Shown one piece after another: positions 44,377-53,295 of a stretch of 64,000 nucleotides of DNA. This stretch comes from Bin87 sp965261195. GTDB taxonomy: Bacteria > Chloroflexota > Dehalococcoidia > Lucifugimonadales > UBA3495. Where the stretch lies: NCBI GenBank assembly GCA_965261195.1, contig OZ253455.1, positions 2,604,001 to 2,668,000 on the forward strand. Reading direction: 5' to 3'. Under the pieces are notes generated by a model. That model ran no database searches and was not told the origin of the DNA. It saw only the letters and a program-made list of their open reading frames with translations. Numbering within the stretch: position 1 is the first letter of the stretch; each line of letters starts with the position of its first letter. Made by a program: the position numbers and the translations under genes.

Positions 44377-45471
44377 TTGGATCAGCATTGGACCCAGACG
44401 GAAGCGGACCCGAACCCGGAACAGTGGCTCGCGTTGCATCACGCCTTTCGGCGTTATTGCGAGGCCAAGCCGTTCCCACGGCTGGGCAACGAAGATGTGC
44501 TGGCGGTTAATGACCCCTTGGGCCACTTCAAGGGATACTGCGTGGCGCTGGGTGACGGGGGTGTGGCCTACGGTCTGGGGGTTTACCTGGGTGACCGGGG
44601 CCTCTGGAATTACCTGTCCACCATGACGTCGGCGGATGAACCGAGCAGCGAGGAGATGCTGGAACGCAGCCTGGCGCTGACTGCAGTTCTGGGCGACCGT
44701 GAAGAACTGGAAAACGAGGAACGGAAGGCCATGCGCGATCTGGGCCTCAGGTACCGGGGCCGGGGCCGATGGCCGATTTTTCGCAGCATCATCCCGGGGC
44801 ACTGGCCCTGGTACGTCAACGCCGACGAGTCTCGATTTTTGACCATCCCGCTGGATAACGTTCGAGACGTTGCGGAACGGATCGGGCAAGGCATACTCGA
44901 CCTCTACGCCGGCCGGGATCCGGGCGATGTACTGACCCAGTCGCTGCGTGACGGCGTCTGGCGGGACGAGTGGGAACCGATGCGCCCGCCCGCGCTGCCC
45001 GTTGAAGACCATCGAGCGGATACGGACCGGCTGCGGTCGATCAGCCGGTCGACGCCGGTCGGCTCGGCGGTGTGGGAGGTAGCAGCGTCGTATATTCCCA
45101 CGGGAGCGCAGGACGGGAGAGGCACTCGACCCTACCTGCCCACGCTGGTCATGGTAGTGGAGGGGAACTCCGGGTTTATCCTCACCGCGCGTATGCTGGG
45201 ACGAGTTCCGTCGGTAGCGGAGAAGCAGGAACCGGTGCTGAAGTTGCTGGAGCAGGCGGACCGGTTGCCCGTCGGATTAGTCTGCGACCGGGACGGCACT
45301 GCCGACCTGCTGGTACCCATAGCCAGCGCGCTGGGTTCCGTTTGCTTGTGCGTGATGGCCCATTATAACCGGTTTTTGGAGTATGATACTATGGGAGGGA
45401 GATGGCTAAATTCACCGAAACCGTCACCCGCACCGTCGCCTGCCCGTACTGCGCTCACTATAAGGTTGTGA
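44377..45471 (+). CDS. DUF7309/DUF6930-like protein, C terminus displaced by transposase
   Basis: A 364-residue frame from a TTG with GGGAGG seven bases upstream. The N-terminal part (WLALHHAFRRYCEAKPFPRL, VLAVNDPLGHFKGYCVALGD, YGLGVYLGDRGLWNYL) resembles the DUF7309 domain. The middle (RPYLPTLVMVVEGNSGFILT, VLKLLEQADRLPVGLVCDRD) resembles DUF6930. The last 35 residues (YDTMGGRWLNSPKPSPAPSP) are translated from the start of the transposase gene that follows, so the native C terminus is probably lost. Function is unknown for both domains. Confidence 0.65.
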   Translation: MDQHWTQTEADPNPEQWLALHHAFRRYCEAKPFPRLGNEDVLAVNDPLGHFKGYCVALGDGGVAYGLGVYLGDRGLWNYLSTMTSADEPSSEEMLERSLALTAVLGDREELENEERKAMRDLGLRYRGRGRWPIFRSIIPGHWPWYVNADESRFLTIPLDNVRDVAERIGQGILDLYAGRDPGDVLTQSLRDGVWRDEWEPMRPPALPVEDHRADTDRLRSISRSTPVGSAVWEVAASYIPTGAQDGRGTRPYLPTLVMVVEGNSGFILTARMLGRVPSVAEKQEPVLKLLEQADRLPVGLVCDRDGTADLLVPIASALGSVCLCVMAHYNRFLEYDTMGGRWLNSPKPSPAPSPARTALTIRL

Positions 45472-46652
45472 AGAACGGGCGCAACGCCAACGGCAAGCAG
45501 ACCTACCGCTGCAAGGCGTGTACCAAGCGGTTCCTGCACACCGGACAGGTAGGCGGACACCGCGCCACCGCCGAACATATCGGCATGGCGATCAGGATGT
45601 ACTACGGCGGAACGTCGTATAAGCAAACCGCCGAAACGATGGCCGATGGTCACGACATTGGCGAGCCGTCCAAAGAAACGCTGTACCGCTGGGTCACCGA
45701 GTACACCGATGTTGCCAAAGACATCCTCGACGACTTTCCGGCGCACACGTCGGGCAAGTGGGTTGCCGACGAAGTGCAGGTCAGGGTCGGCGGCGAGAAG
45801 TATTGGCTGTGGAACGTCATGGACGCCGGTACTCGCTACGCGCTGGCCGTGCATCTGTCGCCCAACCGCGACCAACGGGCGGCGGTGGCCGTGATGCGAA
45901 AGGCGATGGCGGCAGCCGACGGGCCGCCCAGGTCAATCACCACCGACAAACTGGGCAGTTACACCGGAGCCATCAAGGCGGTGTTCCCGGATGCGGATCA
46001 CATCCAGTCCGAGGGTATCCGTGCGCGGGTCAACAACAACCTGTCGGAGCGGCTGCAGGGCACGATCCGAGACCAGGAAAAGACGTTGCGCGGACTGAAC
46101 GGGCTGGAATCGGGGCAGCGGTACTTTGACGGATGGCAGACAAACTACAACGTCGTACGCGAACACGAGGGCATAAAGTTTCAGACACCGGCGGAAATGG
46201 CCGGTGTCAATCCGCCGTTCACAGAATGGGCGGACGTGGTGCGCGTTGCCGCGACGGACACCAAGCGCAAAGCCGACGCGCCCGACATGGCGGAAGTTGC
46301 AGACCGCGCGGAACGGCACGGGGAGTCCACCGCGCCGCCGACTACTCACTTTGTGCCGGACACGACGCGGCGGCGGCGGCCAAAAGGTGAGACTGACACC
46401 GACGATCCCGATGAGGAATGGCCACCCTCTCTTGCGACTGTAGAGCAATGGCGGGCGGATAGCGGCACGGTTCCCGTTCCGTCCTCAGCATCCCGTTCCG
46501 GCGCCGTCAGGATGCACACACGGGGCGGCGGTGTCCGCATCCGTCAACCAAAGCCAAGACTCGACCCTCCACAGAAGGAGTCAAAGAAACGAGGTCGCGC
46601 CACTGCGGGGCGGGTAGCGAGCGCAACCCGCCCGCGTGCCAAGCAGCGATAA
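45402..46652 (+). CDS. DDE transposase with zinc ribbon and long C-terminal tail
   Basis: A 416-residue protein. An N-terminal zinc ribbon (CPYCAHYKVVKNGRNANGKQ, then YRCKACTKRF) is followed by a helix-turn-helix (YYGGTSYKQTAETMADGHDI) and an IS6-like DDE core: WVADEVQVRVGGEKYWLWNV, SITTDKLGSYTGAIKAVFP and NNNLSERLQGTIRDQEKTLR. Residues about 275-416 are an extra tail rich in charged residues, ending in basic KKRGRATAGRVASATRPRAK. IS6 transposases are normally about 230-250 residues long. No inverted repeats were found, so element boundaries are unknown. The frame is intact. Confidence 0.8.
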   Translation: MAKFTETVTRTVACPYCAHYKVVKNGRNANGKQTYRCKACTKRFLHTGQVGGHRATAEHIGMAIRMYYGGTSYKQTAETMADGHDIGEPSKETLYRWVTEYTDVAKDILDDFPAHTSGKWVADEVQVRVGGEKYWLWNVMDAGTRYALAVHLSPNRDQRAAVAVMRKAMAAADGPPRSITTDKLGSYTGAIKAVFPDADHIQSEGIRARVNNNLSERLQGTIRDQEKTLRGLNGLESGQRYFDGWQTNYNVVREHEGIKFQTPAEMAGVNPPFTEWADVVRVAATDTKRKADAPDMAEVADRAERHGESTAPPTTHFVPDTTRRRRPKGETDTDDPDEEWPPSLATVEQWRADSGTVPVPSSASRSGAVRMHTRGGGVRIRQPKPRLDPPQKESKKRGRATAGRVASATRPRAKQR

Positions 46653-46666
46653 ATGGGGGGCAACGA

Positions 46667-46852
46667 ATGTTTGGCCTTGAGCATACCGAATTGATCGTCT
46701 TGCTGTTCGTATACTTGGCTGGGGGACTTACCACCTTTGTTTCGGCTATATGTTACCAACGACTGTTTTTAGGGCGAAATAAAGAGCGAGGCCGCATCCG
46801 CCTGACGTGGCTGCGACGACCAAGGCGACAGACCGAACCGGTTTCCAAATAG
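46667..46852 (+). CDS. Small single-span membrane protein
   Basis: 61 residues: MFGLEHTELIVLLFVYLAGG, a hydrophobic helix (about 8-30), then a basic cytoplasmic tail (RGRIRLTWLRRPRRQTEPVS). A G-rich site precedes the ATG 14 bases after the transposase stop. It may be an accessory protein of the same element. No family is recognised. Confidence 0.5.
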   Translation: MFGLEHTELIVLLFVYLAGGLTTFVSAICYQRLFLGRNKERGRIRLTWLRRPRRQTEPVSK

Positions 46853-46981
46853 CCACACCCAAGGCTATGGCGCATACAAAAAACGACAAGACGGTCAAGG
46901 CCGTCAGAATCTCTGCCACTATCCAACCTCTGCATCCCCGCCGGTAGCGTCGCCAAACCCCGCCGGCGGGGATGTTCTGGT

Positions 46982-48433
46982 GTAACTGTTCAGGGTTGAG
47001 GGGAAGTGAGCAGTTGTCGGCAGGCGGTGAGGGGGTTCAAGCCCTGGGCCCGCCAGGTGCCGAAGATTGACGCCAGCGTCATCTTGGTTGCAGTGCCCTG
47101 GTTTGAGCGCGTGCCACCACTGATCTTTCGGCTGACCACTACCGGGCGCAGGCTGCGTTCGGCGGCGTTGTTGTCCGGCGGCGCCGCCGGTTCAGCCACG
47201 AAGACGAAGAGCTCTTTGACGTGGCGTTCAATGCGTCGGCATAGCTTGGCCTGGGTTGCCGATGGGTCGTCGAGGAATGGCTGGCAGATGGCGAGCAGCC
47301 GTTGTTCCAGGGCCAGCTGGGTCGCCCGCCGTCGCAGCAGCGACGGGTGCGTGAAGGCCTTGGCCTGGACATAGAGACGGTGTACGGCGTCGGCCCACTG
47401 TGCCAGTGGCGCGTCCTCAGGGTAGAGAGTGCGCCGGTCGTGGATGTCCCGCAGCAGATGAGCCCAGCAGCGTTGTTTGGGGCCGTCGTAGTGGTGGTAA
47501 GCGGCGTAGAAATCGCTGACCAGCACGCCAGCAAACTCCTCGCCCAGGACTTCATCCACCACCGCCTTGCCCCGACCCCGTCGCAGGAAGTACCGCTGGC
47601 TGGGAGTGCTGAAGGTCCAGACGTAGCCGTTGTTGCCATTCTCCCGCCAACCCGTTTCGTCGGCATACACCACCGGACTGCCTCGGATCCGTTCCAGTAT
47701 GCCGGCCAGCTTGCGCTGCCCTTTGCCCGCCACTTTTCGGGTGGCGTCCACGATGGCGCCCGTGCTGAGGCGCAGCCCATGCACGGCGCCCAGATACCAC
47801 TGGATGGTGCGGAAGGGCAGCCGGGCCTCCTCCCTAAGCGCGGCAATCAGACTCATTACATTGACCCCCAGACGCTGCCGCCCCAGCGCCACGCCGTCCA
47901 GTTGCGCCGGTGGCACACAGCGGCGTCGGCAGCCTGGGCAGGTGCGGGCGATGTAAGCGTGCTCGGTAATCTGCACCGGAACTTGGGGCAAGTCAATGAC
48001 TTCCCGAGTGCGCTGGGTCCAGCCGCCGGCCAGCTGAGTCCCGCAGTCGGGGCACTGTTCCAACGCGTGCTCCACTCGCTGGGTCGGCGTCATGCGGGTG
48101 CGGGCGAACCCGTGGGGACGGCGCTGGCGTGGCCCTTTGGGCTGGGCCGGTTTCCGCTCGGCTTTGGGCTGCAGACCGGGCATCCGACCCGAGCCGCTGG
48201 GCTTGGCCGGCCCCTCCAATTGGCCAATCCGTTTCTCCAACCGCTCGATGATCGCCTGTTGCCGGACGATAATGGCTTGCTGCCGGACAATGCTGGCAAT
48301 CAGGACATCCCGGTCGGCAGTCTTGAGGTCAATTTCCGTATCCATACCCACTATATGACACAACCACCACCGGCAGCGCAAGGCTCCCAGAACCCCTATC
48401 GGCCAATTCACCTAACCAACTCTGAACAGTTAC
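46982..48433 (-). mobile_element. IS66-type single-gene element, copy 2
   Basis: 1452 bp with ends GTAACTGTTCAGGGTTG and CTCTGAACAGTTAC. A perfect 8-bp target duplication GTTCTGGT flanks it (46974-46981 and 48434-48441), so the insertion is intact and fairly recent. Confidence 0.97.
46990..48345 (-). CDS. IS66 transposase, intact copy
   Basis: A 451-residue transposase from the ATG at 48345 (MDTEIDLKTADRD). It has the repeated RQQAIIVRQQAIIERLEKRI helix, a zinc finger (CPDCGTQL, CPGCRRRC), DDE residues in VVYADETGWR, VLVSDFYAAYHHYDGPKQRC and NNAAERSLRPVVV, and an IS66 C-terminal domain ending FGTWRAQGLNPLTACRQLL. No tnpA or tnpB accompanies it, as in the ISBst12-like single-gene subgroup. 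An upstream in-frame extension exists but lies within the terminal region. It can serve as the intact reference for the other copies. Confidence 0.95.
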   Translation of the reverse strand: MDTEIDLKTADRDVLIASIVRQQAIIVRQQAIIERLEKRIGQLEGPAKPSGSGRMPGLQPKAERKPAQPKGPRQRRPHGFARTRMTPTQRVEHALEQCPDCGTQLAGGWTQRTREVIDLPQVPVQITEHAYIARTCPGCRRRCVPPAQLDGVALGRQRLGVNVMSLIAALREEARLPFRTIQWYLGAVHGLRLSTGAIVDATRKVAGKGQRKLAGILERIRGSPVVYADETGWRENGNNGYVWTFSTPSQRYFLRRGRGKAVVDEVLGEEFAGVLVSDFYAAYHHYDGPKQRCWAHLLRDIHDRRTLYPEDAPLAQWADAVHRLYVQAKAFTHPSLLRRRATQLALEQRLLAICQPFLDDPSATQAKLCRRIERHVKELFVFVAEPAAPPDNNAAERSLRPVVVSRKISGGTRSNQGTATKMTLASIFGTWRAQGLNPLTACRQLLTSPQP

Positions 48434-48444
48434 GTTCTGGTTTA

Positions 48445-48606
48445 TCAGTTGGTCACGGCCCAGATGATGATGAATGCCAATGGCGCGAGCAGCGTCCACC
48501 CCCAGACCATCCTGCCGATGGTCTTGTTGTCTGCCTTTACCTGTTCATCCGGCCCGGCAGCATTGGGATGATTATCAGTTTCGGTAGGTGAATCCGGCGT
48601 AGTCAA
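48445..48606 (-). CDS. Small membrane protein, TTG start
   Basis: 53 residues with a hydrophilic N terminus (MTTPDSPTETDNHPNAAGPD) and one C-terminal helix (MVWGWTLLAPLAFIIIWAVT). The TTG start at 48606 lies six bases after GGGAGG. The stop lies 3 bases from the IS66 target duplication, so the element landed just behind the gene and left it intact. It is probably a tail-anchored membrane peptide; no family is recognised. Confidence 0.6.
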   Translation of the reverse strand: MTTPDSPTETDNHPNAAGPDEQVKADNKTIGRMVWGWTLLAPLAFIIIWAVTN

Positions 48607-49150
48607 TTGGAACCTCCCTCCACGAGTAGGATAGGGCTACTTGTGAGAGTTGACCGTTCCCGCCAACGCAAAAGCGCAAGCCGTCGCAGAGAGAGGCACG
48701 ATGCCTCTATCCATCAACCGACTTGCGCTGTATCTGCGGCGTCCGGCCTCCAGACGCGCCCCCGCTGGCGATAACGGTAGAACTCTCACGCCAGCGATGC
48801 TATCATGTCAATCACGCACAAGCAAACGGAACCGCGCGCTGGGCATCGGGTTGTACGTTGGACCTACGCCGGCATTGGATTTCATCAAGGATGACCTGCT
48901 CACGACTATTCTGCGCTGACCGGCGGCTACCTGCCACGAATGACGCGTTACGTGGGCATAGGCATGGCAAATAGACTGTCTTACCGCTGGGCGGTGCGGC
49001 GACGAACGGTCCCAGCCCGCAGTGGACAGACCACCCGGGTTGGGTGCTCGGTGCACACCATACGTCCGTCGTGGCTGGCCAGCAGGTTCCGTGAAGACCG
49101 CCTGCTGGCAACCATACTTTGAGGGGTTGTTTGGCCGCTCGGCTCTGTTA
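48607..49150. other. Intergenic, no recognisable gene
   Basis: 544 bases. Open frames of 80-100 codons exist on both strands but have no recognisable domain. I see no RNA gene or terminator, and the stretch may be eroded coding sequence. Confidence 0.5.
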
Positions 49151-50227
49151 CTAAGCTTGATTACTGGCCGCCCGTGCCGAGCGGTTCCTGAGCACGGACG
49201 AGACCTCGTGCATATAGGTCAGTATCTCGCGGTAGGACCGCAGCGGGCCGGTTTCGTGGTAGGTGATTCCCCGTTCGCGGCAGAACTCCCTGACGATGGG
49301 GCGGGCCTGGCCGAGCCGGTTCCGAGGCATCATGGTGAATAGGTGGTGCTCGATTTGATAGTTGAGCCCTCCGTACAGGAAGTCGACCACCGGGTTGGGC
49401 CTGACATTGCGAGCGGTCAGCACCTGGGTGCGCACGAAGTCCAGCGGGTTGTCGTCATCCAGGATCAGCATACCTTTGTGGTTCGGCGCGAATATCATGC
49501 CGTAGTAGATCCCGAACAGCGCTTGGTGGACCAGCGCGAAAGCCAGTGCCGGCCACGGGCCAAGCGCGTAGATGAGCAAGCCGCAGTACAGCGCGGTATG
49601 CAGGATCATGAGCGTGGCTTCAATCGGCCAGCTGCCGGGGCGGCGCCTTCCGGCCAGGAACAGTGTGCTGGCCCATCGCATACTCATGGATTCCATGGGC
49701 AGGATCGGTATGAAGTAGAAGGCCTGGTACGCGGTCGTCCGTCGGACGATGCCCCGCAGGCGGTTGGCCCGATCTTTGGAGAAGACCAGTACCGGGATGA
49801 GCGTGTGAGGGTCTTCGTCCAGGTTGTTGGGAGTGCGATGATGCTGGTTGTGCGTGGTTATCCACCACGAGGGGCTGACGTTGATGAGCGCGCCGGTCAC
49901 GTAGCCGATGAGCCGGTTGCCGCGGGCCGACCGGCAGATGGCCAGGTGTCCGGCATCGTGGCCGATGTAGCCGATCTGTCCAAACACAAAGGCCAGGAAC
50001 GCCGCGTTTACCAACTGGAGCCACGTGTTGTCCACGACTAGCAGAACCGCGAGGCTCAGGGCCAGCATGGCGCTCGTGGACACCATCTTGAGCGTGTAGT
50101 AGCCTAACTGGCGCTCCAGCAGGCCCTGTTCGCGTATCCGGCGGGGCAGCTCCGCGAAGTCGGCGACTTCTGAGCTTTTTTCCATCTTCCGTTTGATGTT
50201 GTCCGTTGTTTCGTTCTGCAAGGTCAT
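49151..50227 (-). CDS. Acyl-lipid / acyl-CoA fatty acid desaturase
   Basis: A 358-residue integral membrane desaturase. The three histidine boxes that bind the di-iron centre are complete: GHDAGHLA, HNQHHRTPN and QIEHHLFTMMPR. The Q-x-x-H-H form of the third box is typical of front-end and linoleoyl-CoA type desaturases, although the cytochrome b5 domain is absent. Hydrophobic segments lie around residues 45-85 and 195-250. The ATG at 50227 is chosen because earlier codons would overlap an upstream frame. It introduces a double bond into membrane lipid acyl chains. Confidence 0.9.
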   Translation of the reverse strand: MTLQNETTDNIKRKMEKSSEVADFAELPRRIREQGLLERQLGYYTLKMVSTSAMLALSLAVLLVVDNTWLQLVNAAFLAFVFGQIGYIGHDAGHLAICRSARGNRLIGYVTGALINVSPSWWITTHNQHHRTPNNLDEDPHTLIPVLVFSKDRANRLRGIVRRTTAYQAFYFIPILPMESMSMRWASTLFLAGRRRPGSWPIEATLMILHTALYCGLLIYALGPWPALAFALVHQALFGIYYGMIFAPNHKGMLILDDDNPLDFVRTQVLTARNVRPNPVVDFLYGGLNYQIEHHLFTMMPRNRLGQARPIVREFCRERGITYHETGPLRSYREILTYMHEVSSVLRNRSARAASNQA

Positions 50228-50235
50228 GTTTCGGT

Positions 50236-50475
50236 TCACTCTTCGTGGGTGTGGGTCGTCGGCCGGCTGGCGGCCTCGCGCTGTGGTGGCGGCCACCGGA
50301 GGGTAGTCATGGCCGCGGTGGCCGTCAACTGGGCAGCCAATGCCCGGGTGTCGGCGGTGGTCTGCCATGCTCCGTTCAGCCTGGTGGCTTGTGTTGCTGC
50401 TTCGGATAGGCTGCGGAGGACGTGTCCTTGCCGCAGCCTATCCTGAAAAGCCGTTGGCTGCTCTGCTAGTGTCAC
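50236..50475 (-). CDS. Possible small protein upstream of the desaturase
   Basis: 79 codons from a GTG, ending 8 bases before the desaturase ATG. The sequence (RQGHVLRSLSEAATQATRLN and so on) matches nothing known and no ribosome site is visible. A strong hairpin lies inside it. It could equally be untranslated leader. Confidence 0.25.
   Translation of the reverse strand: MTLAEQPTAFQDRLRQGHVLRSLSEAATQATRLNGAWQTTADTRALAAQLTATAAMTTLRWPPPQREAASRPTTHTHEE
50404..50443. promoter_or_regulatory. Hairpin in the desaturase leader
   Basis: GGATAGGCTGCGG and CCGCAGCCTATCC form a perfect 13-bp stem, with a nested AGGAC/GTCCT pair in the loop, about 180 bases upstream of the desaturase start. It may be an operator, an attenuator or a terminator of an upstream transcript. 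Confidence 0.5.
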
Positions 50476-50603
50476 TTATCAGCCTTCAAATGTTATGACT
50501 GGGCTGGTACGGATACCGGCGATTTTGACGGTTGCCGTACTCGGTGGAGCCGATGGGATAGCGGGCGCACGAGGTTCATCAACGTAAACATTCCAGCAGT
50601 CCA

Positions 50604-50870
50604 AGCCCGAATCCACCGAAGGAGGGCGTGGGGTCAGCGTACTGAAGAATGGCAAGGGCGTTCCTGTGTAGCTGGGATAATGGTTTTGAAGCAGGAAACC
50701 AATCCTAAACCACGAGCACCCAAATATGCTACCACGCAACCATACCAATCGCATCCATACCGCCCTTGATGACCGCGGCCTGGTGGCCAACGCCGGGTTG
50801 GTACTGCCGGCGCTCTGGCCCAGCATCTCGGCCTGCTCCAACCGGTCCAGGAGCACCTTGAGCAGTTGCA
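50604..50870 (+). mobile_element. 5' fragment of an IS1380 element
   Basis: It begins with the terminal repeat AGCCCGAATCCACCGA (50604-50619). It continues through the subterminal sequence shared with 15500-15600 and the start of the transposase (ATGCTACCACGCAACCATAC; MLPRNHTNRI and NAGLVLPALW), and fades near 50870. Only the first 50 or so codons remain, with a frameshift. The right end is absent. Confidence 0.82.
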
Positions 50871-51119
50871 TATGATGATGGGCGGAAACAGGGGTGCCGG
50901 GTTGCTTGACCCAAAAATCAGCGCTTTCCTATACTGGTGGAACGGTGGAAGAGTCGGCTTTGGTATTCCTCGCGCGCTTTGGCTTATGTGACGACCGCGT
51001 TTGAGATGCCTGCCATGGCCGGAATTCCGGCGGTGGGTAAAGCATCCAGGCCCAACGTATACCGTGGAGTCTTTTCCCGACGATCGTGTTCGATTGGAAG
51101 TTCCAGAGGAGTGTAAAGG

Positions 51120-51880
51120 ATGGGGGCCGTGGGCATTAATGCGATTTTCCCCAATGGTTTGTTGTTGGGCAACGCCTTTCAACTGCTAAGGCCGTTATTG
51201 GCGGTAATGCAGGGGATGGCAGCTTACGCCGTTTTCGTTTTCAAGTTCTACCGGTTCGTCGCTGCCCGCGATGTGTCTGGCCGGAACCTTTCCAAGAACA
51301 ATGCAGTGCGCAACTCGGTGATTTGAGACCTGGCATTCCTGGTATGGTACGCAGTCAGGTACGTCGTCCTGTTCCCAGCGTTCGCCTTCTTCTGGTTCGC
51401 GGTGCTCGCGCTGATCCTGGTATTTCTTTCGGAAGGCAGGGAGTTGCCGGACATTCTGCTGATTGCCATAGCAACGGTGAGCTCCATTTGGGACAGCGCT
51501 TACTACAACGAAGACCTGGAAGACCTGTCCCGCGATCTTGCTAAAACCTTGCCCTTCGTCGTGTTGGGCATATTCATCAGCAACACGTCGTATTTCAACA
51601 TCGACTCATCCCTGGCGCTGCTGCGGGAAATCAATGCGCCCGGGAGAGCATCGTGTATTACCTGCTTTTCCTGATGGCGCTGGAGTTTGTGCTGCGGTTC
51701 ATATATGTGGTCTTCAAGCTGATCTTCCCGAGCCGAAAGCAGTCCGAGCTTGACAATCGCCAACCGCCGCCGGTAGTCAACGAAACGGCGCAACAAGGCA
51801 GTCCGAGCGAAATTGCCGAATCAACCGAGGTGAACGGGCAAAACACCAATGGGGACGCCGCCGATTCCCCGGCTCGGTAA
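51120..51880 (+). pseudogene. Polytopic membrane protein, nonsense codon and frameshift
   Basis: From the ATG at 51120 (AGAGGAG upstream) the frame encodes several hydrophobic stretches: LRPLLAVMQGMAAYAVFVFK, then after an in-frame TGA (51324-51326) WYAVRYVVLFPAFAFFWFAV-LALILVFLSEG, ILLIAIATVSSIWDSAYYNE, PFVVLGIFISNTSYFN. A frame change near 51640 leads to YYLLFLMALEFVLRFIYVVF and a polar tail. The product would have five or so membrane helices and about 250 residues. No family is recognised. With TGA as the only early stop, read-through or recoding is formally possible, but the later shift argues for decay. Confidence 0.7.
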
Positions 51881-52535
51881 ATAGGATCAGTACGGCCTCT
51901 GGTCTAGAGCGCGTTGACAAATTGAGTAGGGAACCCGGAAATCGGTTTCCGGGCTACTGCTAGCAGAGAATCCGAAAGTATTTTCCGAGCTAACACCATG
52001 TGAAACACTTTTGGTGTCTTGGGCCGCCGCTGTGAATACGCGGTCCGGCCTTGGGCCACGGACCGTTGCAAAAAGGTTGATTTTAATCGCATGACTGGGG
52101 TCGGCAGTTCCTGAAGACGCGGTCTGAGACTCCCTGCCGTCCCAACAGTTCAAGACAGCTACGCCCGGGAATCTCGCCCGGGAACACCGAGCTGATCCAC
52201 GCTCTAGCCACCCCGCGGGCCTCAGTCCGCCGAACAGCCTGGACTGAATTTGGGCCGGCTCTTCGCTTCCCCAGTCGGTGTCGGATTTCGACTGCCGCGG
52301 CGGACGATGTTCGTAGTTTCGCGGACTCCGGCGCTCTTACGGTCGCTGGCTACCGGCGACCGGTTTCCGGACGGCGCCGCTCCGTGTTCCGTCACTGGTC
52401 GACCGGCAACCTTTCCACGACGTAAAATCCTGGCGGAAAGAGCGGCGCCTTTCCGGTAAGCTCAAAATGCACTCGGGCCAATTGTACATAAAATGGACGA
52501 CGTTTCAGCGAACGGCAACAAGGTCGAAAACGAAT
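51881..52535. other. Structured non-coding region of unknown nature
   Basis: 655 bases without a credible gene. There are several strong inverted repeats, for example CCCGGAAA-TCGG-TTTCCGGG near 51931, and a direct repeat CGCCCGGGAA twice near 52165. The GC-rich part around 52200-52460 could fold extensively. I compared it by eye with RNase P, 6S and SRP RNA hallmarks and found no match. Whether it is transcribed is unknown. Confidence 0.4.
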
Positions 52536-53279
52536 ATGCTCAGACCCATCTTCTTGGTTGCAATGCTGGCGGTACTCCTTGCCGTTTCTCTGTCCTGCTC
52601 CAGTGCATCCGATGCTGTTCGTATGGGGACCGAGGGGGCCTATCCCCCTTTCAACTTCATCAACGATGATGGTGAGGTCGACGGATTGGAGCGGGAGTTG
52701 GGTGATAAGCTGTGCCGGCGGGCCAATCTTGAGTACACGTGGGTAACCAACGAATGGGACATCATCATCCCCAACTTGCTGGACGGCAAGTACGACACTA
52801 TCCTGGCCGGGATGAGCATCACCGATGAGCGGGATGAAGTTATCGATTTCACTCAGCCGTACATCCCGCCCGGCCGGTCGGTCTACGTAGCTCTGGCCGG
52901 TGAGGGCGACGAAGCGGCCAATGGCAAGGTGGCCGCTCAGGTGGCCACGATCCAGGCCAGCTATCTTAAGTCCCGAATAAGGGTAACGCTGTTGGAGTAC
53001 AAACTGGCCTCAGATCCTGTTGAGGCCGTGCTGAGTGGCGCAGCGGATGCGGCGCTGGTGGACCGGGAGTTCGCCCATGAGAGTATGGCGGAATACGAGG
53101 GAAGGCTGACCATCGTTGGCCCGGAGGTGAAGCTCGACTTTGGTACCGGTGTCGGCGTTCGGGAAGACGATGGTCGGTTAAAGGACAAGCTGGACAAGGC
53201 CATCAGCGAAATGAAAGATGACGGCTCACTGAACGCCCTGATCAAGAAGTGGCTCGGCCACGACACCGGCCTCTTTTGA
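52536..53279 (+). CDS. Amino-acid ABC binding lipoprotein (SBP family 3)
   Basis: A 247-residue polar amino acid binding protein. The N-terminal lipobox (LAVSLSC before SSASD) marks it as membrane-anchored. The mature part has the family signatures MGTEGAYPPFNFINDDGEVD, GLERELGDKLCRRANLEYTW and IIPNLLDGKYDTILAGMSIT-DERDEVIDFTQPYIPP. The ATG at 52536 fits the signal peptide better than an upstream ATG. No permease or ATPase genes follow; a hairpin ends the unit. It is probably an orphan binding protein for a histidine- or glutamine-type importer. Confidence 0.9.
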   Translation: MLRPIFLVAMLAVLLAVSLSCSSASDAVRMGTEGAYPPFNFINDDGEVDGLERELGDKLCRRANLEYTWVTNEWDIIIPNLLDGKYDTILAGMSITDERDEVIDFTQPYIPPGRSVYVALAGEGDEAANGKVAAQVATIQASYLKSRIRVTLLEYKLASDPVEAVLSGAADAALVDREFAHESMAEYEGRLTIVGPEVKLDFGTGVGVREDDGRLKDKLDKAISEMKDDGSLNALIKKWLGHDTGLF

Positions 53280-53295
53280 CGGCCTCCGGTCGCCG

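Noticed and set aside
51881..52535. RNase P RNA or another known structured RNA
   Set aside because: The conserved P4 region and other hallmarks could not be found on either strand.
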